Shown here: positions 7,715 through 14,308 of the stretch, in pieces
Numbering within the stretch: the first letter of the stretch is position 1
How the letters are laid out: each line of letters starts with the position of its first letter
From: Cuniculiplasma sp052315315
GTDB taxonomy: Archaea > Thermoplasmatota > Thermoplasmata > Thermoplasmatales > Thermoplasmataceae
DNA: 24,285 nt
Direction: 5' to 3'
Assembly (NCBI GenBank): GCA_052315315.1
Contig: JBLSDE010000025.1
Coordinates: 1 to 24,285 of the forward strand
The notes under the pieces: model-generated
Told to the model about the DNA's origin: nothing
Database searches by the model: none
What the model saw: the letters and a program-made list of their open reading frames with translations, nothing else
Program-made: the position numbers and the translations under genes

Positions 7715-7867
7715 TCAATCAACCTCCATTATTTTATATTCCCCGAAGCTCGTTGTCCGTTGAACCTCAAAATGATCTGGATATCTTTTCAGGTGGCCCT
7801 TGAAGTCATAGACAACTGTTTTATGCTTTCCGACCTTGGACCAGCCGCATGAACACTCAATCTTCAT
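7715..7867 (-). CDS. Small CxC protein, 50 aa
   Basis: Starts MKIECSCGWSKVGKHK. A Cys-x-Cys pair with His residues at about 15, 25 and 32 (GHLKRYPDH) could bind one metal ion, like a single zinc-finger unit. The frame is open further to 7903, but the ATG at 7867 is favoured by GAGGAGG nine bases upstream. It overlaps the end of the 23-aa ORF by 11 bases. Function unknown. Confidence 0.6.
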   Translation of the reverse strand: MKIECSCGWSKVGKHKTVVYDFKGHLKRYPDHFEVQRTTSFGEYKIMEVD

Positions 7868-7928
7868 CGTATTCATCCTCCTCATAGGTCTCGGAATCGT
7901 CAAGTCCTAGCTCATCTCTCTTAGTCAT
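7857..7928 (-). CDS. Micro-ORF, 23 aa, very acidic
   Basis: Encodes 23 residues ending in an acidic tail (ETYEEDEYDED). The ATG at 7928 overlaps the stop of the 26-aa ORF (ATGA) and has GGAGGTAACGGC ahead of it. The frame is open to 8066, but the upstream part reads like shadow sequence of other frames, so I take the coupled ATG. Real translation is plausible; function is unknown. Confidence 0.45.
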   Translation of the reverse strand: MTKRDELGLDDSETYEEDEYDED

Positions 7929-8005
7929 GCCGTTACCTCCATTTTCATGCTCTTTCTCAAAATAAATGAAAGAACTACTCCAAGGGAAGAAGGAAATGAA
8001 TTCAT
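7925..8005 (-). CDS. Micro-ORF, 26 aa, hydrophobic
   Basis: A 26-residue peptide with a hydrophobic core (LGVVLSFIL) followed by RKSMKM, like a minimal single-pass membrane peptide with a basic C-terminal side. It starts in the stop of the 140-aa gene and ends in the start of the 23-aa ORF, both ATGA. Such coupling is the only evidence that it is translated. Confidence 0.4.
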   Translation of the reverse strand: MNSFPSSLGVVLSFILRKSMKMEVTA

Positions 8006-8424
8006 TCTGCACCACCTCTAACCTGCAAATTTTGGAAAACCCATTCTGATTCTTCTTCTCCGGCAAAGAATTTCGACTGAAGGGTAATTTCCTTCAATAT
8101 TCCAAGGATAATTGCTGCCCTTTCGCCTTCTCTTATTATGGAAACAACAGACTGGTATCTTTCCTTGTCATATTCAACTGATACCTTCATTGCATCGCTC
8201 AGTATACCCTTCTTATCATCTTCGATCTGCCTCTCTCTTTTTACGAAATCCTCCATGCTTTCGATGTATCTCTCAGTCAATGTGAATACAACTTTGGACG
8301 GATCTCCGTTTTTCTCTGCCAGACTGATGCTGAATTCGTCAGGAATCCTTAGTTTTTCAAACTGGTAGTCTCCTACGATGCATTCGAATAGCGGTTTTCT
8401 TTTTGGTATCTTTTCAGTTTTCAT
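8002..8424 (-). CDS. Unknown protein, 140 aa; IPDEFS family member 1
   Basis: No known family was recognised, but it is a clear relative of the 126-aa protein at 8949-9329. Both have YQ...IPDEFS near the N-terminus, a GD...FxLTxxE strand soon after, and a C-terminal KEI/REI..Q(A/S)K helix. The fold looks like strands followed by helices (SMEDFVKRERQIEDDKKG). It is coupled by ATGA to the membrane-protein gene upstream and the 26-aa ORF downstream. Duplication inside one operon suggests a heteromeric or paired function. Confidence 0.72.
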   Translation of the reverse strand: MKTEKIPKRKPLFECIVGDYQFEKLRIPDEFSISLAEKNGDPSKVVFTLTERYIESMEDFVKRERQIEDDKKGILSDAMKVSVEYDKERYQSVVSIIREGERAAIILGILKEITLQSKFFAGEEESEWVFQNLQVRGGAE

Positions 8425-8654
8425 GCTATTACCTCCACATTCCTTTCTTTCCTGAAAAAATCCAATATCTGCCTGAATTTCATGCCAAGTACCAGAAAGA
8501 CGATCGGCATGAGTACAAGGATGGAAAACATCCCGATATCAGGGCTAATCAAAAACATCTTTAACCCGAGGATCGCAAGGGATATCCAGGTAAGCGAGTA
8601 AAATAATACGACCCCAAAAAGAGCAATAAAATCTGAGCATTTTGAACTGTTCAT
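8421..8654 (-). CDS. Two-helix membrane protein, 77 aa
   Basis: Two long hydrophobic segments (about residues 8-30 and 38-58) and a basic cytoplasmic-type tail (KFRQILDFFRKER) predict an integral membrane protein. GGGAGGAGGTG stands before the ATG at 8654. It is the first gene of the downstream half of the minus-strand operon, beyond the plus-strand insertion at 8723-8944, and its stop overlaps the next start. Possible holin-like, immunity or anchoring role; undetermined. Confidence 0.7.
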   Translation of the reverse strand: MNSSKCSDFIALFGVVLFYSLTWISLAILGLKMFLISPDIGMFSILVLMPIVFLVLGMKFRQILDFFRKERNVEVIA

Positions 8655-8692
8655 ATCCTTAACACCTCCTCCCTGTTTTTTCCATCTATAAC

Positions 8693-8701
8693 GTTATATA
8701 C
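8693..8701. promoter_or_regulatory. TATA-like element serving two directions
   Basis: GTTATATAC lies 22-30 bases before the plus-strand ATG at 8723, ideal for a leaderless start. Read on the other strand (GTATATAAC) it stands about 40 bases before the minus-strand start at 8654, where a leadered mRNA with GGAGGTG would fit. This is an inference from spacing only. Confidence 0.45.
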
Positions 8702-8722
8702 TGTTCTTCCATTTTTTAATCC

Positions 8723-8944
8723 ATGAGTGGAGGAAAAACCGTCAAAGGAAAAGACCCGAAGAGAGTAATAGCGGGAAAGAAAGCGTGGGTAACAAGGCTT
8801 AAAAAGGAGAGGGATGCGCAGATTAGAGAAGCGGGTGAATCCATTATCCCCGGCTATGGCTACATGTCTCATATTGGAAAAGCCTTGAAAACTCAAATGC
8901 AGATCGACAAGGAGAAGAGAAGGAAGACCAGGAAAAGGAAATAA
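8723..8944 (+). CDS. Very basic small protein, 73 aa, opposite to its operon
   Basis: A strongly basic protein with Lys/Arg-rich ends (KKAWVTRLKKERD, KEKRRKTRKRK) and a central GYGYMSHIGKAL stretch. This composition suits nucleic-acid binding, for instance a nucleoid- or virion-associated protein. The minus-strand frame over the same bases gives an aromatic, low-complexity translation typical of a shadow. The gene has its own TATA box at leaderless distance and fills exactly the gap in the minus-strand operon, ending four bases before the stop of the 126-aa gene. No family was recognised. Confidence 0.65.
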   Translation: MSGGKTVKGKDPKRVIAGKKAWVTRLKKERDAQIREAGESIIPGYGYMSHIGKALKTQMQIDKEKRRKTRKRK

Positions 8945-8948
8945 TTTA

Positions 8949-9329
8949 TTACTCATATCTGACAACCTCCATTGAACCCACAATCCTGTCTATTTCTTCG
9001 TTGCTCAGCACAAGCTTTGCCTGGGTGACTATTTCTCTGAAAAGTGATTCAATGAGTGTTTTCCGTGTACCTGTGATAACCAGTTGGATTGTAGTTTTCC
9101 TTAGATCCATTCGGTAATGTGTGGAATCATCCACAAGGTTGAGCATTTTGGCCCTGTCGAGTTTTTCCTTGATGGCCCTCATTGTGTTTTTCGCTACGGT
9201 GTCATTCAGACATTCCTCCTTCCAGGTAAGGCTGAAAGTGTCTCCATCTTCCTTTTTGAATTTGAAGCTGAATTCATCCGGGATGTCTACTTGATAGGAT
9301 TCCAGAGAAGTAAGAATCGCCTTGCTCAT
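8949..9329 (-). CDS. Unknown protein, 126 aa; IPDEFS family member 2
   Basis: Relative of the 140-aa protein at 8002-8424 (shared IPDEFS, GD..FxLTxxE, and LFREIVTQAK near the C-terminus). The frame is open to 9413, but the start at 9329 (MSKAILTSLE) is preferred: it overlaps the stop of the C2H2 gene by ATGA and is preceded by GGAGGTGATGGC. No cysteines, no membrane segment. Function unknown. Confidence 0.72.
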   Translation of the reverse strand: MSKAILTSLESYQVDIPDEFSFKFKKEDGDTFSLTWKEECLNDTVAKNTMRAIKEKLDRAKMLNLVDDSTHYRMDLRKTTIQLVITGTRKTLIESLFREIVTQAKLVLSNEEIDRIVGSMEVVRYE

Positions 9330-9595
9330 GCCATCACCTCCAGAAAATTCTCGAGTGTGTCCTGCTGAACCTTTGTCTCCTTGTGAACAGAGGAGTGATG
9401 GAAGGCTTCCCATAGATTCAGAACATTTTCCGGGTGTTGCCTGTCAATGTGATCAAGCATCTCCAGATCTCTTCGGAATGACTTCGATTCCAATGTGAAC
9501 TCACAGAATGGGCACAATAGGTCTCTCATTCCTCCTGGCTTTCGGACGCTCATCATGTTGTCCCAATACCAGTGTCTTGGGTGTTTTTCGTTCAT
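9326..9595 (-). CDS. C2H2 zinc-finger protein, 89 aa
   Basis: One zinc finger is visible: C-P-F-C at residues 28-31 and, 17 residues on, H-x4-H (DHIDRQH), preceded by a helix (RRDLEMLDH). Small one-finger C2H2 proteins are common in archaeal viruses and plasmids, where they act as DNA-binding regulators. It starts in the stop of the ribbon-helix-helix-like gene (ATGA at 9592-9595) and ends in the start of the 126-aa gene. A regulatory role is inferred. Confidence 0.78.
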   Translation of the reverse strand: MNEKHPRHWYWDNMMSVRKPGGMRDLLCPFCEFTLESKSFRRDLEMLDHIDRQHPENVLNLWEAFHHSSVHKETKVQQDTLENFLEVMA

Positions 9596-9747
9596 GCTGA
9601 GGCCTCCAATGGGTGTGATTTCACATATTCCTGAATTAGACGATCCACAACTTCTGGGTATGTATCCACAAAAAACACATGTCTCAGCCTTCTCAGTTCT
9701 TCGTGGGCATTTTTTGATACCTTTATGGTTACAACTTCACTTTCCAT
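9592..9747 (-). CDS. Ribbon-helix-helix-like regulator, 51 aa, first gene of the operon
   Basis: Starts MESEVVTIKVSKNAHEELRR: a short N-terminal strand (VVTIKVS), a helix (AHEELRRLRHVF), then a second helix (PEVVDRLIQEYVKSH). That is the layout of CopG/Arc-type repressors and VapB-like antitoxins, which bind operators as dimers. No toxin gene is next to it. It heads the long minus-strand operon, and the repeats at 9756-9815 upstream are natural operator candidates, so autoregulation is likely but inferred. TATA-like GTATTATATAC lies about 30 bases upstream; the mRNA is probably leaderless or nearly so. Confidence 0.72.
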   Translation of the reverse strand: MESEVVTIKVSKNAHEELRRLRHVFFVDTYPEVVDRLIQEYVKSHPLEASA

Positions 9748-9755
9748 GTATCTTC

Positions 9756-9815
9756 TATACTATGTAGAACATAGAAGTATATAATACTTTTTACACTGTG
9801 TAGAATGTGATAACA
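9756..9815. promoter_or_regulatory. Tandem operator-like repeats around the operon promoter
   Basis: Box 1 is CTATGTAGAACATAG (9760-9774), a perfect 6-bp inverted repeat with a 3-base spacer, extended outward by TATAC/GTATA. Box 2, ACTGTGTAGAATGTG (9795-9809), repeats box 1 (ACTATGTAGAACATA) with a few changes and starts 36 bases later. The TATA-like sequence for the minus-strand operon (about 9777-9788) lies between them. A repressor on these boxes could block the operon and, from box 2, the divergent regulator gene at 9872. Confidence 0.65.
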
Positions 9816-9871
9816 CACATGATATTAAAGGGAAAGTAGATAAGATATTATTGACCGAGAAAGATGGAATT

Positions 9872-10498
9872 ATGTCTGACCGTGCTCAGAGAATATTACA
9901 GAAGTTACTTAAAGAAAACAAGGAAGTTGTTAAAACCTCACTATTGTCGTTGGTTCCCAATTCGTATTCATTGGATAGGTATCTGAAAGAGTTGCTCGAT
10001 AATGGGTTAATAAATATGAGGGAAGAAAAAATTGTCAGAAGAACTTATTATATCTCTCTCACTGAAAAAGGTCGTCAGGTTGCGGAACAGCTCCTCAAAG
10101 CCGAACAGATCGCAAATTCTCCCTCTGTTGAGGTTGTTCCGAAACCCGATCTCGATCTCACAATGACCGAAGAGGAAGCAGAGATGGCCAAACATCTCAA
10201 TCTTTTATTCCACATCAATGTCATGGACGATCACATCACTGTTGAAGAAGTGAAGCCGGGAAAGCCTCCAAGGATATTCAACATATACGTCAAGAGGAAC
10301 GGAAACGGAGAATTCAGGCTATGGTGCGAACATGACGATTCATACGACTGCTGGCATGTGAAGGCGGCATGGACATATCCTCACGTGCAGAAGATGATGA
10401 TGCACTATAAGGAGAAGGCCAAAATCTGTTTTAACTGCCATACCAGCAATGATTCGGATGCCATATATTGCAAGAAGTGCGGAGTGAAACTGGAATGA
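9872..10498 (+). CDS. Winged-helix/SWIM-like/zinc-ribbon regulator, copy 1
   Basis: Three parts in 208 residues. Residues 1-85 are a MarR/PadR-like winged helix (ISLTEKGRQVAEQLLKAE closes the wing). Residues 110-180 form a domain with C152-x-H154 and C160-x-H162 followed by VKAAWTYPHVQ, which looks like a SWIM zinc finger with the usual first C-x-C replaced by C-x-H. Residues 186-203 are a zinc ribbon (C-x2-C, C-x2-C). A close paralogue lies at 14532. The frame opens with TTG at 9851, but ATG 9872 fits the paralogue and a TATA-like GATAAGATATTA at about 9838-9850. It is probably a DNA-binding sensor controlling the genes that follow. Confidence 0.82.
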   Translation: MSDRAQRILQKLLKENKEVVKTSLLSLVPNSYSLDRYLKELLDNGLINMREEKIVRRTYYISLTEKGRQVAEQLLKAEQIANSPSVEVVPKPDLDLTMTEEEAEMAKHLNLLFHINVMDDHITVEEVKPGKPPRIFNIYVKRNGNGEFRLWCEHDDSYDCWHVKAAWTYPHVQKMMMHYKEKAKICFNCHTSNDSDAIYCKKCGVKLE

Positions 10499-10563
10499 AG
10501 AGAATGGAGAATGGAACGATGATCGAAGAATTAGAGAGTATGATGGGGGAAGAAACGTACTAA
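10495..10563 (+). CDS. Possible micro-ORF, 22 aa
   Basis: An ATG in the stop of the regulator gene (ATGA) opens a 22-codon frame ending at TAA 10561-10563. The peptide is methionine- and glutamate-rich. Support is only the overlap and its place between two genes of one operon; it may be leader sequence. Confidence 0.25.
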   Translation: MKRMENGTMIEELESMMGEETY

Positions 10564-10574
10564 GGTGGTTAAAT

Positions 10575-12056
10575 ATGGGTTACACGTATGAAACAATAAA
10601 TGTGAGCAAGCTATTTTTGAATTCAAAAAATTACAGAATAGACTTCGATCGTTATAAAACAGAAGCAGAGATTGTGGAGCGACTATATGAGGAGGAAGAC
10701 ATTATAGAAATGATAAAAGGGATCGTCAGGTTCCAAGGGATTTACCCTCATGAAAGTCTCATAGCCATTCCAAACAACAAGAATGGTTATATTGTTATGG
10801 AAGGGAATAGAAGATTGTTAGCAGTAAAAACGTTGCTTGATATTATCAAACCTCCTCTCAAGTACGAAAGTGAAGTGATCAATCTTAAATCAAACCTTAA
10901 ACCAGAAACTTTAAACTCACTAAGTGAATTGAGATGCGTTGTTTATAACGTAAGTGATAATGAATACCTAAAAATAATTGCCGATAAGCATTCTGCAGTT
11001 AATTACGCAAGGTGGGGGCAAATCTCACAGTGGCATTTCTTTAAAGACACATATATTTCAAACAACAAAGATCTTGAAGCAACTGCAGTTGAACTTGGAA
11101 AAAGTAAGGGAGAAGTTTCTAATTATATACGCTTCCATAACCTATTAAGTTATATAAGGTCCCTACCCTATTGGGATCAGAAGGGGCTAAGGAATGAAAT
11201 AGAAAAGAATAAGCTAAAACCAACAAAATTTACCAGGCCATTTGGATCAAGGGCTGTGCTAAATGAATTAAATATTGAGTATGGAGATGATTTAGAACTA
11301 AAAATTCCCAACAGTAACAAAGCGGAATTTGATTACATTTTGTGTATGTATGCAGAAGCGTCTCTTATTAACGATAAATCGGATGATGACTATATTTATA
11401 CGAGATCAGAACCGCCTCAGGTTGTAGAACTCATAAAAGGATGGAAGGAGGAATACAGGAAGCAAAATCCCGGTAAATCGGGCTTTTCGCCGACAAATGA
11501 AGGAAAAAACATCGAGGAAAAAATAAAAGATGGGAACGGTGATGGTTCATCAGGAGGCCAAAACCCAGGGAAGGAAAAACCCAAAAAACCTGATGAAGAT
11601 CATCAGAAAGGAAGGAATAAAGTTAGATATTTTTCAAACCTAAAATGTACTGTTGATGAACCGCACTTAATTGGTTTAACGGATGAACTTACAAAGATAA
11701 ATATGACTCAATTTCCAGCTGCTGCAATTATGCTAACACGATCTCTCATAGAGGCTGCGCTTTTATATCAAATCGATAAAAAAAATATGAAAAAAGAGTA
11801 TCGTAATTTCCTCGATAAAGAACACAAAAAGGATGGGCTGAAAGCTATATTGAATTTCTCAATAAAAAATAGAAGCCTTCTGTTTGATGATCCAAAATCT
11901 GCTAATGGGCTCGAATACCTCGAGACTAGTAAATACAAAGACTTCATGGATGACATAGTCCATAGCAAGTGGATAACTCCTGACGAAACTGATGTAGCCA
12001 ATATCGCAGGGAAGATTAGGGAATTGCTGAGGGCCATCATAACTGACAAAGCATGA
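10575..12056 (+). CDS. ParB/Srx-like domain protein with helical C-terminal domain, 493 aa
   Basis: Residues about 1-95 match a ParB/sulfiredoxin-fold N-domain: a strand-helix start (ETINVSKLFLN), GIYPHESLIAI (55-65) and the ligand-loop-like VMEGNRRLLAVKTL (74-87). Residues about 140-195 look like the ParB helix-turn-helix (ATAVELGKSKGEVSNYIRF). A Gly/Lys-rich linker (about 305-345) leads to a helical domain (345-493) with LTRSLIEAALLY and a late VHSKW. That layout resembles HEPN-like or pocket domains of other ParB-like defence proteins, but I cannot fix the family. ParB-fold proteins may bind or hydrolyse CTP, or act as nucleases. AAGGTGG precedes the ATG. It sits between the regulator and an adenine methyltransferase. 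Confidence 0.75.
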   Translation: MGYTYETINVSKLFLNSKNYRIDFDRYKTEAEIVERLYEEEDIIEMIKGIVRFQGIYPHESLIAIPNNKNGYIVMEGNRRLLAVKTLLDIIKPPLKYESEVINLKSNLKPETLNSLSELRCVVYNVSDNEYLKIIADKHSAVNYARWGQISQWHFFKDTYISNNKDLEATAVELGKSKGEVSNYIRFHNLLSYIRSLPYWDQKGLRNEIEKNKLKPTKFTRPFGSRAVLNELNIEYGDDLELKIPNSNKAEFDYILCMYAEASLINDKSDDDYIYTRSEPPQVVELIKGWKEEYRKQNPGKSGFSPTNEGKNIEEKIKDGNGDGSSGGQNPGKEKPKKPDEDHQKGRNKVRYFSNLKCTVDEPHLIGLTDELTKINMTQFPAAAIMLTRSLIEAALLYQIDKKNMKKEYRNFLDKEHKKDGLKAILNFSIKNRSLLFDDPKSANGLEYLETSKYKDFMDDIVHSKWITPDETDVANIAGKIRELLRAIITDKA

Positions 12057-12096
12057 CTATAGCGAAAAGTTTAGGCCGAGAAGATAATGTGGTATT

Positions 12097-13032
12097 ATGA
12101 GTAGATCGATACTTCCATTAAGATACCCCGGTGGTAAATCATCACTTTTAGCTTACATAGAGAAATTCATAGAATCCAACAAGATTTCAGTTCAAACCAT
12201 AATAGAACCATATGCAGGAAGTGCTGCGATTTCAATAGGCCTCTTAAGAAAAAATAAACTTTCAAGATCCATTATCAATGATTCAGACCAGATGGTTTAT
12301 TCTTTCTGGAAGACAGTAATGAATCATAATCAAGAACTAATTGAAATGATTGATTCTGTCCAGGTAAGTATAGACACCTGGTTTGATTACCGAAAATATC
12401 TCATAGAAAATCCATTGAAAATATACAATGAAAAGGACGTGGCAATGGCATTCCTTTTCCTGAACAGGACTTCCTATTCCGGTATAGTAAAAGCAGGACC
12501 ACTTGGAGGAAAAAGACAGTTATCAAAATACGGAATTGACTGCAGGTTTAATAGAGAGAATCTAAAGAAAAAGATCAGTAATTTAGAATCGCTGTCTCCA
12601 AAAATTGAACTTTTCAACATGGATGGTGTTGAGTTCATGAAGGAGATGATAAAAAGAGACGAGGATGTGATGATATATGCAGACCCGCCATATTATGGTG
12701 TAGGCAGAAATCTTTACAATCATTACTTCGATGACAGTAAGCACATAGAACTAGCCGAATATCTAAAGCAGATTGAGGAGCAGCCATGGTTGTTAAGTTA
12801 CAACAATAACGAGTTTATTGTGAATCTTTACAGTGACCAGAAGAAGCAGCCAATTTATCTTGATTACCACACAGGACATTACAGGAAAGATATAATGGAA
12901 TATATGTTCTCAAACAAGATAATTCCAACGTTCAAAATCAGTGAAAAAAGGAAAAAGGAAAATAATCCGTCGAAGATTAAGAATAACTCTTTTGAACCTT
13001 CGGCAGAAGTTAAAGCTTTAAAAACTGAGTAA
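12097..13032 (+). CDS. D12-class N6-adenine DNA methyltransferase, 311 aa
   Basis: Transfers methyl from S-adenosylmethionine to N6 of adenine in a specific DNA site. Dam/D12-family signatures in order are RYPGGK (9-14), motif I EPYAGSAA (37-44), NDSD (61-64), FLNRTSYSG (121-129) and catalytic motif IV ADPPYYG (195-201). Length is normal for Dam-type enzymes; the Lys/Asn-rich last 30 residues are extra. It follows the ParB-like gene by 40 bases and may share its transcript. The recognition site is not predictable. It could protect host DNA from a partner nuclease activity of the ParB-like protein, or be an orphan marker. Confidence 0.93.
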   Translation: MSRSILPLRYPGGKSSLLAYIEKFIESNKISVQTIIEPYAGSAAISIGLLRKNKLSRSIINDSDQMVYSFWKTVMNHNQELIEMIDSVQVSIDTWFDYRKYLIENPLKIYNEKDVAMAFLFLNRTSYSGIVKAGPLGGKRQLSKYGIDCRFNRENLKKKISNLESLSPKIELFNMDGVEFMKEMIKRDEDVMIYADPPYYGVGRNLYNHYFDDSKHIELAEYLKQIEEQPWLLSYNNNEFIVNLYSDQKKQPIYLDYHTGHYRKDIMEYMFSNKIIPTFKISEKRKKENNPSKIKNNSFEPSAEVKALKTE

Positions 13033-13090
13033 ATCAATAGAATTTATATTTATAGTAACTTAATATCCCCCACCATTTCTTTTGCATTCA

Positions 13091-13861
13091 TTAGTTCGCC
13101 TGGATATTGTAATAAAACAGCTCAATCCTTCTTGTTTTCTCCCTCAGTCTTCCATTCGTACCATAATTCACGTATTCTTTCCTTACTGATGGTTCACCAA
13201 AGACACTTCTGACAAATTCATCTTCGTTTATGTTCAGTAAATATTTTCCCTGTATCTCTTCAAGTATGTATTTTAGGTCAAGGAAATCTCTGTCTTCCAT
13301 CTCATAATCGTATAATCCCCTAATATTGTGATAAGGTGGATCCAGATAAAAGAATGTATTTTCCGAATCATATTTTTTGATGAGATCCCTGAAGTCAAGC
13401 CTCTCGATGGTCCATAATTTTATCTCATCATAAAGGGAATTGATTATGTCCCATGCCTTCAGCAGTTTTATTGATTTGTTTCTCTTGGTCGAATAAGAAT
13501 ATGATTTGCCCTGACCATTAAAGGAAAGAATATTCCTGTAAATATATCGGAACGCATTTTCGATGGGATCCTCAGTTCTTTCCATGTATTTCAGAAATAA
13601 CTCTCTTGAATTCAAGACATAATCAAGTTTCTCTATCACTTTATCTCTATGATTCCTGACTTCCTCGAAAAAATTTACAAGATCCGCATTCAGATCATTA
13701 TATACCTTTACTCTGGCATTAACATTCATGAGCACCTTGCCTGATCCACCGAATACATCAACTATTGCAGACTTCCTAGTTTCGTTGATGATTTTAAGAA
13801 TATCAGGAAGCATGTAATACTTTCCGCCAGGATAGGCAATTAAAGACTTATACTGATTCAC
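13091..13861 (-). CDS. Second D12-class N6-adenine DNA methyltransferase, 256 aa
   Basis: Same catalytic class but only distantly like its neighbour. It has AYPGGK (9-14), motif I DVFGGSG (35-41), YNDLN (54-58), NILSFNGQG (110-118) and catalytic LDPPYHN (173-179). It converges on the first methyltransferase with 58 bases between the stops. A TATA-like TTAAAATTATAG lies about 20-25 bases before the ATG at 13861, so it is probably leaderless and independently transcribed. It is smaller than most Dam proteins, with a reduced target-recognition region. Site specificity unknown. Confidence 0.92.
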   Translation of the reverse strand: MNQYKSLIAYPGGKYYMLPDILKIINETRKSAIVDVFGGSGKVLMNVNARVKVYNDLNADLVNFFEEVRNHRDKVIEKLDYVLNSRELFLKYMERTEDPIENAFRYIYRNILSFNGQGKSYSYSTKRNKSIKLLKAWDIINSLYDEIKLWTIERLDFRDLIKKYDSENTFFYLDPPYHNIRGLYDYEMEDRDFLDLKYILEEIQGKYLLNINEDEFVRSVFGEPSVRKEYVNYGTNGRLREKTRRIELFYYNIQAN

Positions 13862-13953
13862 ATAACTATAATTTTAACAGGTAAATGTCTTTGCGTTTTC
13901 GCATAATTGTATGCATCTGAAAAACCTTATATTCACTGAATTAATCGAATTTT

Positions 13954-14109
13954 ATGGACACTTCACTCAGGGTCGATATGGAAACTCTTCTTTTACTCAA
14001 GGAAATCAAAACAAGGATGGAAAGAGAGCACGTAAAACCATTGTCCTATGACTTTGTCCTAAAAGAACTGATCGATAAGGCAGAAAGAAAAATAATTATT
14101 GTAAATTGA
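13954..14109 (+). CDS. Ribbon-helix-helix/VapB-like small protein, 51 aa
   Basis: Pattern of an archaeal antitoxin-type repressor: strand SLRVDMET, helix LLLLKEIKTRMERE, then SYDFVLKELIDKAER, the SYD-VL-ELI signature common in VapB/DUF217-like proteins. CCTTATATT (about 13926-13934) is at TATA distance, so the start at 13954 is probably leaderless. No PIN-domain or other toxin follows; its stop is two bases from the convergent stop at 14112. It may be an orphan regulator, or its partner may be the odd frame on the other strand. Confidence 0.65.
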   Translation: MDTSLRVDMETLLLLKEIKTRMEREHVKPLSYDFVLKELIDKAERKIIIVN

Positions 14110-14111
14110 CG

Positions 14112-14249
14112 TTATTTTTTATCACCAATAGAGGAAAGCCTCAGTTTCATTTCTTCCAACCTGTCTGCAAGGCCCACGTCTTCCCCGACTATTTCCTGCA
14201 TGCTGTCAACGTCCTCAAGCATCTTCCCGACCTGGTCCACTGCTTTCAC
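14112..14249 (-). CDS. Helical peptide frame with unclear start (45 aa or longer)
   Basis: A frame ending at TAA 14112-14114 encodes convincing helical, charged protein sequence (QVGKMLEDVDSMQEIVGED, GLADRLEEMKLRL). The first usual start inside it is GTG at 14249. The frame stays open and protein-like upstream to about 14338 (INEKLEETIKKLTNVGKGKR) without ATG, GTG or TTG, overlapping the end of the AbrB-like gene. Either the GTG is used, a rare start is used, or the frame is read by a frameshift from the AbrB-like gene. It may be the partner of that gene. Confidence 0.45.
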   Translation of the reverse strand: MKAVDQVGKMLEDVDSMQEIVGEDVGLADRLEEMKLRLSSIGDKK

Positions 14250-14308
14250 ATATCGCTTTCCCTTTCCAACATTGGTTAATTTCTTTATAGTTTCTTCCAG
14301 TTTCTCAT

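Noticed and set aside
8651..8983. Minus-strand 110-codon frame over the 73-aa gene
   Set aside because: Its translation is rich in Phe, Ser and Arg with no pattern, and the plus-strand frame has a TATA box at leaderless distance and a coherent basic composition. It was treated as a shadow even though its end touches the next start.
9851..9871. TTG start extending regulator copy 1 by seven residues
   Set aside because: The paralogue begins at the equivalent of ATG 9872, and the TATA-like sequence would overlap the extension.
10575..12056. Plasmid partition role for the ParB-like protein
   Set aside because: There is no ParA-type ATPase and no repeated centromere-like site nearby, and the C-terminal domain is unlike partition ParB dimerisation domains.
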